A stretch of DNA of 39,999 nt from a virus. The notes under the pieces were generated by a model, which ran no database searches, was not told where the DNA came from, and was given only the letters and a program-made list of their open reading frames with translations. Shown here one piece after another: positions 6,755 to 15,190 of this stretch (position 1 is the stretch's first letter; every line of letters begins with the position of its first letter). Both the position numbers and the translations under genes were made by a program. The stretch spans positions 1 through 39,999 of IMG/VR virus record IMGVR_UViG_3300048930_000238; one strand, 5' to 3'.

Positions 6755-7246
6755 TTAGGACGAGAACGAACCCACGCCGATGATCGCAATGTCGATGCTC
6801 ACGGCGGTTGCGGTCGGGTTGTGAATCCGCAACGCCGAGCCGGCCCAATCGCTCGCAGCGATTCCGGTCGTGTAGCTGCAAAGGTGGTACTCGCCACCGT
6901 ACGGCACGCGGTGGCCGGTCACGCCGGTTGCGTAGCCGACGAACAACTGAGCCCCGGTCGTTGGGGCCACCTTGACCAAAATCTCGCGAACGTCGGTGAA
7001 CGCCACGAGGCCGGTCGAGCCGAACGAGTTGTATTCGATGCCGGAGAACGGGAACGTCAGCGTCGATGCCCCGGTAACAATGTGGGTGTTCGTGTAGCCG
7101 ACCGTCGCCTGATCCGGCCCGGTGCCGTGCGAGATTGTGCGGCTCGTGCGGACTTCGGCACTGCGGGTGACGGTGCCAACGGAATGGGTTGCCGTCAGCG
7201 TCCAGTTGAGCCGGGTCGATCCTCTTGCGGTGAGGCTATTTGACAT
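6755..7246 (-). CDS. probable minor structural protein
   Basis: 163 residues, rich in Thr, Ser, Gly and Val with alternating hydrophobic strands along the whole length and no Cys pairs or catalytic motif. Phage structural and fibre-associated proteins have this look, but I do not recognise a family. AGGAGCAGGA directly before ATG 7246 is a strong ribosome-binding site. Confidence 0.5.
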   Translation of the reverse strand: MSNSLTARGSTRLNWTLTATHSVGTVTRSAEVRTSRTISHGTGPDQATVGYTNTHIVTGASTLTFPFSGIEYNSFGSTGLVAFTDVREILVKVAPTTGAQLFVGYATGVTGHRVPYGGEYHLCSYTTGIAASDWAGSALRIHNPTATAVSIDIAIIGVGSFSS

Positions 7247-7481
7247 TCCTGCTCCTTTGTTCCTCGATGACCTCTGCTACCGTGATGCCACGGAGCCAGG
7301 CTTCGTACTCGATCTCGCTGGACGACCGGCTCGTGATGCACCCAATGCCGCAACCGCGACGTTCAGCGGCGTGCGGATGAATACCGGCAGTCAAAGGCGT
7401 TGAGAGTGCTTCTCGGCCATGCTTGGACCGCCTGTAGACGCCTTCGGACTGCTGAAACACAAGCGGCCTCCTATCCCTCAT
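7236..7481 (-). CDS. small phage protein, unknown
   Basis: 81 residues. The N-terminal half is basic and low in hydrophobics; the C-terminal half (GCGIGCITSRSSSEIEYEAWLRGITVAEVIEEQR) looks like a small folded helical unit. No clear Shine-Dalgarno precedes ATG 7481. The gene overlaps its downstream neighbour by 11 bases. It could be shorter than given. Confidence 0.4.
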   Translation of the reverse strand: MRDRRPLVFQQSEGVYRRSKHGREALSTPLTAGIHPHAAERRGCGIGCITSRSSSEIEYEAWLRGITVAEVIEEQRSRNVK

Positions 7482-7494
7482 TGTATACGGACGT

Positions 7495-7782
7495 TCAGCG
7501 GTGCCCGGCCGCCACTTCGGCCAGGCACGCGGCGTATCCGGCGATGTCCACCGGATTGTCCGGCGACGGGTTTCCGCCCTGATGCCGCGAGCACTTGTCG
7601 AGAATCATGCATATGGCCCAGTCCTCTGCCGTCAGCGGCTCGCGGAGCTTGTGAGCGAATACGGCACTGATGGCACCGGCCGTGCGTGCGAAGTGTTCGT
7701 TGGGTGGCCCGTAGGTGTCGTGCCTATCCTTGACTGCGGCCAGGGCTTCCTTGAGCGTCTTGATTGCTGCTGAATCTTCCAT
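7495..7782 (-). CDS. DUF6378-like small phage protein
   Basis: 95 residues with the pattern DRHDTYGPPNEHFARTAGAISAV, LTAEDWAICMILDKCSRHQGG and DNPVDIAGYAACLAEV. This is the spacing I know from DUF6378, a phage family often likened to MazG-type nucleotide pyrophosphohydrolases. The acidic residues that would bind metal are partly present; activity is not established. AAGGGAG sits six bases before ATG 7782. Confidence 0.65.
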   Translation of the reverse strand: MEDSAAIKTLKEALAAVKDRHDTYGPPNEHFARTAGAISAVFAHKLREPLTAEDWAICMILDKCSRHQGGNPSPDNPVDIAGYAACLAEVAAGHR

Positions 7783-7794
7783 GTCTCCCTTTCG

Positions 7795-8871
7795 CTACCT
7801 CTTCGCTGCCAAGTCGCCATCACAAAACAACGGGTATGCCTTCGTGACCTCGTTCCGCCCGTGGTCAACGATCACCATGCCCTGACACGGCCGTTCGATG
7901 GACGCCTTGATGTGGACTGCGTACGCCGAATGGCCGATCACGCTGCCGTTGCTGACGTACCGCGAGCCTCGCAGCCAGCCCCACGTGTGGTAGTGGCCGA
8001 AGATGGTCAGGTCGGCCTTACGGTTGGCGTCCCACCCGGCAATCGCCTTGCTGGCCGGCAACGCCAGGCCGTAGACGCCACCGGCGTAGCGGATCGAATG
8101 TCCGTGCGTGGTTCGCAGCAGGAACCCGTCTAGGTCAACGTAGCCGAGGTGGCCTTCGGCAATCTGCCACTGCACGTTGGTGTTCCGCTCCTCGCGGGCC
8201 AGCGTTCGGTACATTAGTTGTTCCCACGAGTGGTCCAATTCCGTGGCAATTCGGTTCTTCTCGGTTGAACGCCCGTGGTTCCCGGCGTTCGTGCAGATAA
8301 CCACGCTCTTGGCGTTGGCCGCCACGGTGTCGATGAGGCCTCGCAGCCGTTCGCCGATCCAGCGGGTTGCGTTCGGCGGCGACAACTGAGCCACCTCGAC
8401 GCAATCCGGGTGAATGTGGCCGGTGATGAAATCGCCACCCAGCCACAGCACGACGCGGGACACGTCGGCAATGCTCCGCTCGTGGTCAAGCATCGCCAGG
8501 AATCGCCGCTCTAGTTCATCAAGCCGCTTGTCGCAGACGTCAAGCGAATAGTCGTTGTCGCCGTTGACCGTCTCCGGCGCGACTCGTTCCTCGCAGTGAA
8601 CATCGGAGAGCATGAGGATGGCGGTAGCCTTGTGCCGCTTCGATGACTTGCCACGGTATGCCTTGCTGCCGCGGCCTTTGATTCCCTTGAGGGCCACCAG
8701 CGAATCGGCACGCAGCCGCTCGCGGTCGATCTCTGCAAGAGCCGCCTTGTATTGAGCCTTGACGGCAGCAAGCTCTGCACGCAGCCGCGCGGCTTCGGCG
8801 TCAAGCGTCAGCCGTTCTTCGGCAGTGATGCCGGCGGCAATCTCGCTCACTATGTCCGGGCTTCTAGCCAT
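7795..8871 (-). CDS. calcineurin-like metallophosphoesterase
   Basis: 358 residues. Residues 15-60 form a coiled coil. The metallophosphoesterase core follows with its standard motifs in order: SDVH (89-92), GGDFITGH (145-152), AGNHGR (196-201), and FGHYHTW about 100 residues later. All metal ligands expected for the family seem to be there. Related phage enzymes are DNA nucleases or phosphodiesterases, and the substrate cannot be told here. ATG 8871 was chosen because AGGGAG precedes it; it overlaps the upstream gene by 22 bases. Confidence 0.8.
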   Translation of the reverse strand: MARSPDIVSEIAAGITAEERLTLDAEAARLRAELAAVKAQYKAALAEIDRERLRADSLVALKGIKGRGSKAYRGKSSKRHKATAILMLSDVHCEERVAPETVNGDNDYSLDVCDKRLDELERRFLAMLDHERSIADVSRVVLWLGGDFITGHIHPDCVEVAQLSPPNATRWIGERLRGLIDTVAANAKSVVICTNAGNHGRSTEKNRIATELDHSWEQLMYRTLAREERNTNVQWQIAEGHLGYVDLDGFLLRTTHGHSIRYAGGVYGLALPASKAIAGWDANRKADLTIFGHYHTWGWLRGSRYVSNGSVIGHSAYAVHIKASIERPCQGMVIVDHGRNEVTKAYPLFCDGDLAAKR

Positions 8872-9110
8872 TTCACGACTCCCTGGTCGGCAACGGTTGC
8901 GATACCCTTCGCACGCAAGAATGCTGATATGCCTTTTGCCGCACGGCACTTGCTTGGCCCGTAGCGGCCGTCCAGCCAGCCGGTGAAGATGAGGTCGAGC
9001 GTTGCCGCGTGCTTCGCGTCAATCTTTTCCCACCACGGCCGCGAACGATTCGATGGCGGAATCAAAGCGGCAATCTCTGCGAAAACCGATTCGCTGTCGG
9101 CCTTAGCCAT
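8850..9110 (-). CDS. small phage protein, unknown
   Basis: An 86-residue basic helical protein (FAEIAALIPPSNRSRPWWEKI, DLIFTGWLDGRYGPSKCRAAKGISAFLRAKG). The ATG at 9110 is preceded by TAGGAG at the right distance, favouring it over a TTG at 9128. It overlaps the phosphoesterase gene. The C-terminal half could bind DNA, but no known fold is certain. Confidence 0.55.
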   Translation of the reverse strand: MAKADSESVFAEIAALIPPSNRSRPWWEKIDAKHAATLDLIFTGWLDGRYGPSKCRAAKGISAFLRAKGIATVADQGVVKWLEART

Positions 9111-9120
9111 TCGCTTGCTC

Positions 9121-9642
9121 CTACTCAATGTGTGCCGGTCGTTGCAGTTCCCACACTGACACTTGGCAGTCTGCTGCCGACTGCGAAACGACCGAGAAAT
9201 CGATCACGTTCACGCCGAACATCCGAAGCTCGGAACGGATGCGTGCGATGACTCGCTTGCGGGCTTTTGCCGAGAGCATGTCGGCCGCGTCGGGAGTCGT
9301 GCGGTAGACAGCCGAAAAACCAATCTCGGCAAAGTCCGCGATTGTCTCGTCGAAGTCGTATGTATTCGTGACCAAAGCAAGGGCGTCGTCGATTTCGTAG
9401 ACAACCTTCCAGCGGAATGCGTACTTGCCGAACCGCTGGGTGCGTGACGTCACCTGACGTCGAACGTGGACGGTTTCGTACCGAGAAACGAGCGGCCATG
9501 CGAAATACCATCCAGGCTTGAGGACGCGAGGCCATCGGCCAAACACGAACGCCACGCACCGCTCGTCGGTCCGCACGATCAGCGGGCGAGGAATGAGGTC
9601 GGTGAACGTGTGCAGGAGTTGCGATAGCCATTCCCATCCCAT
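9121..9642 (-). CDS. SPFH/band-7 domain protein
   Basis: 173 residues with the features of a stomatin/prohibitin (SPFH) domain: DERCVAFVFGRWPRVLKPGWYFAWPLVSRYETVHVRRQV, the strand-turn-strand opening of the family, followed by a long helix with ARKRVIARIRSELRMFGVNVIDFSVV, the usual SPFH close. There is a short hydrophobic amphipathic N terminus rather than a full membrane segment. SPFH proteins organise membrane microdomains and regulate membrane proteases; a phage copy may protect the envelope or block superinfection (inference). Confidence 0.75.
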   Translation of the reverse strand: MGWEWLSQLLHTFTDLIPRPLIVRTDERCVAFVFGRWPRVLKPGWYFAWPLVSRYETVHVRRQVTSRTQRFGKYAFRWKVVYEIDDALALVTNTYDFDETIADFAEIGFSAVYRTTPDAADMLSAKARKRVIARIRSELRMFGVNVIDFSVVSQSAADCQVSVWELQRPAHIE

Positions 9643-9690
9643 GCGGACTCTCGTGGCTCCGGGTTGCTGCGGAATTGACCGTGGAATCGC

Positions 9691-9951
9691 TTAGTTGGGA
9701 AGAGGGAAAACGGCGTTCAAGGCTGCCTGCCGTTCCTTACACGGCGGGCAAGGCTTGACGCCTAACGCCGTGGTAACGGTTGCTATCACGTCCCCGAGGC
9801 CACGTAGCGACGGGAACGCCGGGTGGGTGTCGTCTAGCGTCGCCAGGTCGCCTTCTCGGCTTACGATGGCAGGCTCGACGTCTTGCAACGTCACGCCAAC
9901 GACGGCACAGCGGCGTTCCAGCCCGGCGGTTGTGAAGCGGACTAGGGGCAT
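9691..9951 (-). CDS. small phage protein with CPPC motif
   Basis: 86 residues. The C-terminal half reads GLGDVIATVTTALGVKPCPPCKERQAALNAVFPL, with a CxxC pair and a helix-turn look. The gene overlaps the upstream Cys-rich protein gene by 10 bases and may act with it. Metal binding by the CPPC pair is possible. No named family. Confidence 0.55.
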   Translation of the reverse strand: MPLVRFTTAGLERRCAVVGVTLQDVEPAIVSREGDLATLDDTHPAFPSLRGLGDVIATVTTALGVKPCPPCKERQAALNAVFPLPN

Positions 9952-10877
9952 GCGCAGCCAGCCTCGGAGGACGGGTATGCATCGGCCCAGGTCGCAGAGC
10001 CGCGAACCACGACCATAGGGTCCAAGTCGCCAACGAACTCGCGGTACGTCCCATCAACGATTCCATAGTCCCACTCGTAGTCTGCGAACTTGCTGAACAA
10101 ATTGATTGTCGGCTCGCCACATACGCCCATCGGCTCATTTAGGTAGATCGTGTCGGTGTTTCCGAACTCGTCGGTATTCGCGCCGATGAGATACCGGCCA
10201 ATGGGATCGTTCGGAAAGTCGGACGAAGATTCATTGATCGCCGCTCCACTTCGGCACTTGAGCCGCGTGAACTGCGGAAGCGACTCGTCGCAGTTTCTGG
10301 CGGGGGCAATGTAAAGGACGGCCGATCCGGCATTCTGGACCCACGCATCTCCATCCCAGAACTCAAAGTCCCAGGTGATTGTCCAGCAATGCGGCACGTT
10401 CGCGCATCCGCAGCAGAACGTAACCGACTCGATGCCGTATACAAAATTGACCGGCGGCGGGTCGCTTATCGTTTCGACGGGAGTTCCGTATGCCGTTAGA
10501 AGCGTCGGGCAATCGCCGCTCGACTCGCCGCCGTACTCAAAGCCTTCGTCGCCGGGGTTCAGGTCATACGTCCCCCATTCAACTTCCTGAAACGCCCCGC
10601 CTGTTTCGTCCAGCCTGGCTTTGGCGACGAAACGAGGCTTGCCGCATGTGCCGTTCTGCGGGAACCACCGGATATCGAACCGATACTGCTCCGTGCCGGT
10701 GTCCCGTGTCCAGTACGCCTCGCCCTCCTCTCCGTACAGGCCGGTGCCAGACACGAGAACCCATGCGTCCGTGCCTTCCGTCGATGGCGAGCAAAAGGAG
10801 CGGCCGTCAAAGGCTACGCAGCAGTCTTCGCAACAGCCGCAATGGCACGAACACGCCCCGAAGAGGAAGCCACCCAT
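9942..10877 (-). CDS. Cys-rich tail-tip or fibre-associated protein
   Basis: 311 residues from an ATG that shares its A with the stop of the upstream gene. Residues 8-21 hold a dense cysteine run (ACSCHCGCCEDCC), followed by a beta-rich body with more scattered Cys (GDCPTLL, FCCGCANVPHC, CGEPTI, AGCACP). It lies at the end of the tail gene block, after tape measure and tail-tip proteins, so a virion role is likely. The Cys run could bind metal or form disulphides in the mature virion. Not recognised as a known family. Confidence 0.6.
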   Translation of the reverse strand: MGGFLFGACSCHCGCCEDCCVAFDGRSFCSPSTEGTDAWVLVSGTGLYGEEGEAYWTRDTGTEQYRFDIRWFPQNGTCGKPRFVAKARLDETGGAFQEVEWGTYDLNPGDEGFEYGGESSGDCPTLLTAYGTPVETISDPPPVNFVYGIESVTFCCGCANVPHCWTITWDFEFWDGDAWVQNAGSAVLYIAPARNCDESLPQFTRLKCRSGAAINESSSDFPNDPIGRYLIGANTDEFGNTDTIYLNEPMGVCGEPTINLFSKFADYEWDYGIVDGTYREFVGDLDPMVVVRGSATWADAYPSSEAGCACP

Positions 10878-11635
10878 TACGGCAAGCACTCCGCGGCGAT
10901 AAGGAACCACTTCGGCCCGTACTTGTGGCACGCCACCCGTGCGTACGATCCGGTCGGAACCGTCACGTCAGCGAACCAGTTACTCGCCTCGAAGATGCCG
11001 GTCGCCAGCGCCGCCCCGTTCTCGTCAACCGGCTCCACCGATCCGGTCGCATCCTTGGCCCACATGCCCGACACGCCGCCGGTGACACGCCCGAGCCGGA
11101 ACGACTCGTCATCGTTCCCGATGCGAACCAGCCCCCACTTGCCGCTACCGGTGCCGCTTTCCTTCCAGATGATGTACGCCGGGCCACCGTGAGCCGTCTC
11201 AAGCTGCGTGATGTCATCGACCTTTACCCGAGCGTACCGATGGTCGGCGTCGAGGATGTTCAGCTTGACCGGCGTAACGCCTGCCACAGCACCCATCGCA
11301 AAGGCACCGGTCGTGGCGGGTGCCGCCAGGACGCAGAACCCGGCACCGGTTTCAGCGTCCGGCTTCGTGCCGGCGAACACCGGCACCGAGGCAAACTGGC
11401 CGCCTGCCGTGCCGGTCGGGTTGATGACGACCGAGCCGACTTTCAGGACCGAATAAATGTCGGCCACTCCGGTCGTGTCGTTGCGGACGGCCACCCGGAA
11501 GTTGAGCAAAGCGTCGGCCGCTTGGGCTCCTCCGAAGTCCGCACGAGGCGAGACGACGTCCATCGTGCGATTCCATGCCGCAGCATGGATGGTCAGCTTC
11601 TCGCCGGGCTGGACACGCTTAAACGGGTCGGCCAT
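10877..11635 (-). CDS. tail-tip or baseplate-associated protein
   Basis: 252 residues. The N terminus (MADPFKRVQPGEKLTIHAAAWNRTMDV) and the repeated short strands with Gly/Ala/Thr turns are typical of planar structural phage proteins that follow the tape measure gene. No enzymatic motif. Start and stop are both joined to neighbours by one-base ATG overlaps, so it is part of one translational chain from tape measure to the Cys-rich protein. Confidence 0.55.
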   Translation of the reverse strand: MADPFKRVQPGEKLTIHAAAWNRTMDVVSPRADFGGAQAADALLNFRVAVRNDTTGVADIYSVLKVGSVVINPTGTAGGQFASVPVFAGTKPDAETGAGFCVLAAPATTGAFAMGAVAGVTPVKLNILDADHRYARVKVDDITQLETAHGGPAYIIWKESGTGSGKWGLVRIGNDDESFRLGRVTGGVSGMWAKDATGSVEPVDENGAALATGIFEASNWFADVTVPTGSYARVACHKYGPKWFLIAAECLP

Positions 11636-12606
11636 TACGTCACCCCGAAGCCGGCCGACTCAAGCGGGTGCGTAAATGCGTGCGTGGATAGGTAGAGGTT
11701 GGCCCACGACGTGCCGATCTTGAGATTGGCGAACGGCTTCCGCTCGATCACCCGAGCGACGTACGCATACTTCGGCTTGCGGATGAGGCTTTGCGACTCA
11801 ACCTCGTTCTCATACTCTACCCAGAGATAGTCCCATCCATCCTTAAAGATGTCGGTTATCTCGCCGATCGTCACGCCGGTCTGTCTCGCGCGAACGTCAA
11901 AGCGGAATGTAACGGGCACCATCGTTGCCGTCGCTGATGCCTCAAACCTGGCACCACGAAACAGAACCGAACCTTGCGGGAACCCACGGAACGTGTCGGA
12001 GTTGACCTTGCAGTTCATCTCCGAAAGCGTCTTGATGTACGGGTCGGCTCCACCGCCAGGCCCGAACAGCAGATAGCTTGACGGCATCATCCACGTTTCG
12101 GAGAACTGCATTGCACCGACCGGGACGTCAACGCCGTTGACCTGATTGCCACTCGTATTGATGGCACCATACGTCAGCGGTGCCCCTCCCGTGGCAGCGG
12201 ACCCAGTGACGTATGCGTCCGGATCGCCGGAGTCGGACCAGGCCTGCGTTATATGCTCCGTGCCGTCCGTGAATTCGACCGAAACGGAGTGAGGTACGAT
12301 CGTGGCTCCGTCGTCATTCGGGACCGCTTCACCTTCTTCGTACTGCTCAATTCCAGCGTTCGCATACTCAGCAGTGACCGCATACCAGCTACCCGACACC
12401 GGCCGCACGCTTAGGCCCGTGCGGCGGTGGCCGAAGTAGACGCCAGGGGCAAGCGTCTTGGCACGATCCTCCGCTGCGTCGTAGCCCCGCATCGAATGAA
12501 CCATCCAACGCAGTTCGACATTCCGTTGGACGATAGCACCGTCACGGGAAATAGAGCCAGCCCCCGACTCGCGATGCTCAAGGTTGTTGGAGGGTGTTTC
12601 GGCCAT
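11635..12606 (-). CDS. distal tail or tail-hub-like protein
   Basis: 323 residues placed directly after the tape measure, where siphophages encode distal tail and hub proteins. It is beta-rich with a long C-terminal segment (VTFRFDVRARQTG..DIFKDGWDYLWVEYENEVE). No decisive motif; the assignment rests on position and composition. Nine bases separate it from the tape measure stop. Confidence 0.55.
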   Translation of the reverse strand: MAETPSNNLEHRESGAGSISRDGAIVQRNVELRWMVHSMRGYDAAEDRAKTLAPGVYFGHRRTGLSVRPVSGSWYAVTAEYANAGIEQYEEGEAVPNDDGATIVPHSVSVEFTDGTEHITQAWSDSGDPDAYVTGSAATGGAPLTYGAINTSGNQVNGVDVPVGAMQFSETWMMPSSYLLFGPGGGADPYIKTLSEMNCKVNSDTFRGFPQGSVLFRGARFEASATATMVPVTFRFDVRARQTGVTIGEITDIFKDGWDYLWVEYENEVESQSLIRKPKYAYVARVIERKPFANLKIGTSWANLYLSTHAFTHPLESAGFGVT

Positions 12607-12615
12607 TGCGGTTCC

Positions 12616-14529
12616 TTACGCGAACACGAGAGGCTGGCTTGAACGAGCGGCAAGCTGCCGCAGAATCTCGTTACTCCGTTCAACGCCCAGGGCCGTACGC
12701 TCTGCCGCAGACAGCAACCCGCGATCGCTGACCGCAGAAACGCCACCACGAACGCCGGTGCCGGAGCCGCCGGCACGCATAGTCCCCTTGGCAGCCTCCG
12801 CTGCCCTTGCCGTGTTTTTCTTGATTTCGTCAAGCTGTCCGGTCATCTTTGCCGTATTGCTTGCCGTCTCCGTGGCGGCAGTGATCGAAGCACCAATCCC
12901 AAGCTGACCAAGGACGCCGCCGCCGAAGGTGCCGAACGTGTCGCCACGCGATTGACCAGCAGGAGAAGCACCACCGCCTCCAGTCTCGGCAAGCGACTGC
13001 CTCTCCTCGTCGCGGATCAGCTTTGCCTCATCGTCCATCGCTTTTTCGCCTTGAGTCCACAAATAGGCCTCAAGTGCAACGCCAGCAGCAAGCGCACCCC
13101 ACCCGACCGGACCCATATTCGCCATGACAACCTTCATGGACCGAGCCGTCGCAATCATCGCAAGCCGCACCCGCGCCAGGGCCGCAACCACCATCGGCCC
13201 GAACTTAACGATCGAATCGAAAGCCCTGACGGTTAGCGACATGCCTCCACCGAGAAGCAGCATCCCGCCGCCTATGCCCGTAAGTGCCGCAGCAAGGCCG
13301 GCGACGATCGGCGCTAGCCCAGGTATGTTGTGTAGAAGCCAAGCGGCAGCGTCGATCAGCCCGGTGAACAGTGGCCCGACAACTCGCAGCGTCGGCCCGA
13401 GCGACGTGCCAAACGCATCCGCGAGCCGCATCGTCGCTGCGTACAGACTGGTGAAGAAACCAGTCAAGCCTTCCATCATAATTGCGTACTTCTCGGATAC
13501 GCTGCGGGCGTTCTCCATTTCCGTCGCGATGTCGCCGAATCCCTTTTGGCCGGCATCGGCGAACGCCTGGATGACCTTGATGCCGCGAACGTCGAACACC
13601 CTGACTAACGCCTCATTCGCGAGCATGGCCTCGCGGGCGGAATCGCTCATACCGCCAAGTCTCTTCTCGAACATGGCCGCAATCTGCGAGATAGGCAACA
13701 GCTTGCCAGACGCATCCACGAACGATTCCATCGAGAGTCCGAGCGTTGCCAGGGCTTCCTTGGCCTCGTTGGTAGGTGCCAGGAGCTTGGTCAGAACAGT
13801 CTTGATGCCGGTGCCTGCCTCTTCGCCCGTCATGCCGTAGCGAGCGAGAACCGCGATGGCTTGCGACAACCCGAAGAGGCTTTGCCCGGTACCCTTGGCG
13901 ACCGATGCAATCTGCGGGAACGCCTCGACCATCTGAGCAATGCTGGTTTCGCTTGCATCAGCAGCGGCGGACATCGTGTTGATGGCCTCCTCTGCTGACG
14001 TGCCGAAGACGTTCATTGACACCTTCATGAACTCGGCAGCGGTCGCGGCATCGACACCGCCTACCTTGGCGAACTCGACCGCTGCCTTGCCGGCACCTCC
14101 AAGCACGTCCTCAACCTTCATGCCGGCCTTAATCAGCAGCGTCATTGCGGCGGCAGCATCCGCAGGCCCAACGCTCAATTCCTTTGACATGCGGATGGCA
14201 GCGGCCCGGACGGCATCCATCTCCCTTGGCGTGATGTTCGATACGGCGCCCTTCAACTCAAGCAAAGAGTCCTGAAACGTGGCTGCGGCTTTTGCCGCGA
14301 GTACCATTGGAGTTCCAAGGGCAATGCCGCCTGCCATTGCCCGCATACCTCCAGACATAAGGCCAGAGCCGACACCCTGAACTCGCCCGCGGGCAGAAGG
14401 GTCGGCGAGAGAGTTACCAAACGCCGCCGCCTTGCCTCGCATTTCACGCATTTTTCGCATGAAAGGCTCAACGTACGCGCCGACTTCAACGAACGCTTTT
14501 CCGGCGCGAACGCCAGCAGCACCGCTCAT
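12616..14529 (-). CDS. tail tape measure protein
   Basis: 637 residues with the TP901-type tape measure core: an N-terminal helical region (FVEVGAYVEPFMRKMREMRGKAAAFG), the long alanine-rich block at about 60-330 (SVGPADAAAAMTLLIKAGMK, GTSAEEAINTMSAAADASET), hydrophobic stretches at about 365-430 and 470-490, and a polar C terminus. By the usual rule of about 0.15 nm per residue this predicts a tail near 95 nm. The ATG shares a base with the stop of the preceding chaperone frame. Confidence 0.88.
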   Translation of the reverse strand: MSGAAGVRAGKAFVEVGAYVEPFMRKMREMRGKAAAFGNSLADPSARGRVQGVGSGLMSGGMRAMAGGIALGTPMVLAAKAAATFQDSLLELKGAVSNITPREMDAVRAAAIRMSKELSVGPADAAAAMTLLIKAGMKVEDVLGGAGKAAVEFAKVGGVDAATAAEFMKVSMNVFGTSAEEAINTMSAAADASETSIAQMVEAFPQIASVAKGTGQSLFGLSQAIAVLARYGMTGEEAGTGIKTVLTKLLAPTNEAKEALATLGLSMESFVDASGKLLPISQIAAMFEKRLGGMSDSAREAMLANEALVRVFDVRGIKVIQAFADAGQKGFGDIATEMENARSVSEKYAIMMEGLTGFFTSLYAATMRLADAFGTSLGPTLRVVGPLFTGLIDAAAWLLHNIPGLAPIVAGLAAALTGIGGGMLLLGGGMSLTVRAFDSIVKFGPMVVAALARVRLAMIATARSMKVVMANMGPVGWGALAAGVALEAYLWTQGEKAMDDEAKLIRDEERQSLAETGGGGASPAGQSRGDTFGTFGGGVLGQLGIGASITAATETASNTAKMTGQLDEIKKNTARAAEAAKGTMRAGGSGTGVRGGVSAVSDRGLLSAAERTALGVERSNEILRQLAARSSQPLVFA

Positions 14530-14720
14530 TAGATGGCCCCCATTGCAATGAGGTCAGCGGCATCCACTTCTTGTACCTTTGGCTTTGGTCGCATCGGGTG
14601 CATCTCCGCTGCATCAAACGGTCGCGATCGCTTTTTCGGGTCGCGGTGAATCTCTGCCATCTGAGCCAGCATCGCGCACGTGTGGTTCCACGATTCACGT
14701 TGCCGGCCACGCGAGGCCAC
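14529..14720 (-). CDS. gpT-like tail assembly chaperone part, -1 frame
   Basis: The frame encodes SWNHTCAMLAQMAEIHRDPKKRSRPF and a tail ending LIAMGAI. The HRDPKKR..PF segment is what I know from gpT-type extensions of tail assembly chaperones. A GTG at 14720 could start it, but the same frame remains open far upstream and encodes PARWSLGELVVASRGRQRESW across the stop of the gpG-like gene, also a family-like sequence. That argues that it is made mainly by -1 frameshifting from the upstream frame. I could not identify a canonical slippery heptamer by eye. Confidence 0.65.
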   Translation of the reverse strand: MASRGRQRESWNHTCAMLAQMAEIHRDPKKRSRPFDAAEMHPMRPKPKVQEVDAADLIAMGAI

Positions 14721-14722
14721 TA

Positions 14723-15190
14723 CTAGTTCTCCGAGGCTCCAGCGGGCTGGATGGACTCCGATAACTCCGGCAATTTCAAGGCAGAGGCATCGGACAGAAG
14801 ATGCTGGGCTTCCGCCTTCGCCGCCTCCACTGCCTTTGCGTTGTGAATCTCCTGGGCCTTGAGGCTCAGTTCGAGGATCGTTCGGTACTCCGGCGGAGAA
14901 AAAAAAACTTGCTCATCCAGCAACGCCTTGTGAGCGGCGTACATGGCAGGGCCGTCCATCGCCTTTGCGAACTGTGCCCGCGTGATGCCACGCTCCACCG
15001 CTTGCGGCTCTACCATCGCCCACAAGACCTTGCCACGGGTGACGGCCGATTGCACGGCCACCACGCTCTGAGGGTTATCCGAGGCGATGTCGTCCAGCTT
15101 GACGCCCGTAGAAGCCTCGACACGCTCAAGCGTCTCGAAGTCCAGCCGAAGGAACCACTCCCGATTCTCTGAATCCCGAAACGATTTCAT
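14723..15190 (-). CDS. gpG-like tail assembly chaperone
   Basis: 155 residues, mainly helical (REWFLRLDFETLERVEASTGVKL, AQFAKAMDGPAMYAAHKALLDE, YRTILELSLKAQEIHNAKAVEAAKAEAQ), in the position of the chaperone that coats the tape measure during tail assembly. ATG 15190 overlaps the upstream stop (ATGA). The stop at 14723-14725 is followed in the -1 frame by the gpT-like segment, as for lambda G and GT. Confidence 0.65.
   Translation of the reverse strand: MKSFRDSENREWFLRLDFETLERVEASTGVKLDDIASDNPQSVVAVQSAVTRGKVLWAMVEPQAVERGITRAQFAKAMDGPAMYAAHKALLDEQVFFSPPEYRTILELSLKAQEIHNAKAVEAAKAEAQHLLSDASALKLPELSESIQPAGASEN

Noticed and set aside
9125-9637. Alternative frame of 170 codons in the SPFH gene
   Set aside because: The other frame shows SPFH features and a good start; this one has a composition typical of a shadow.
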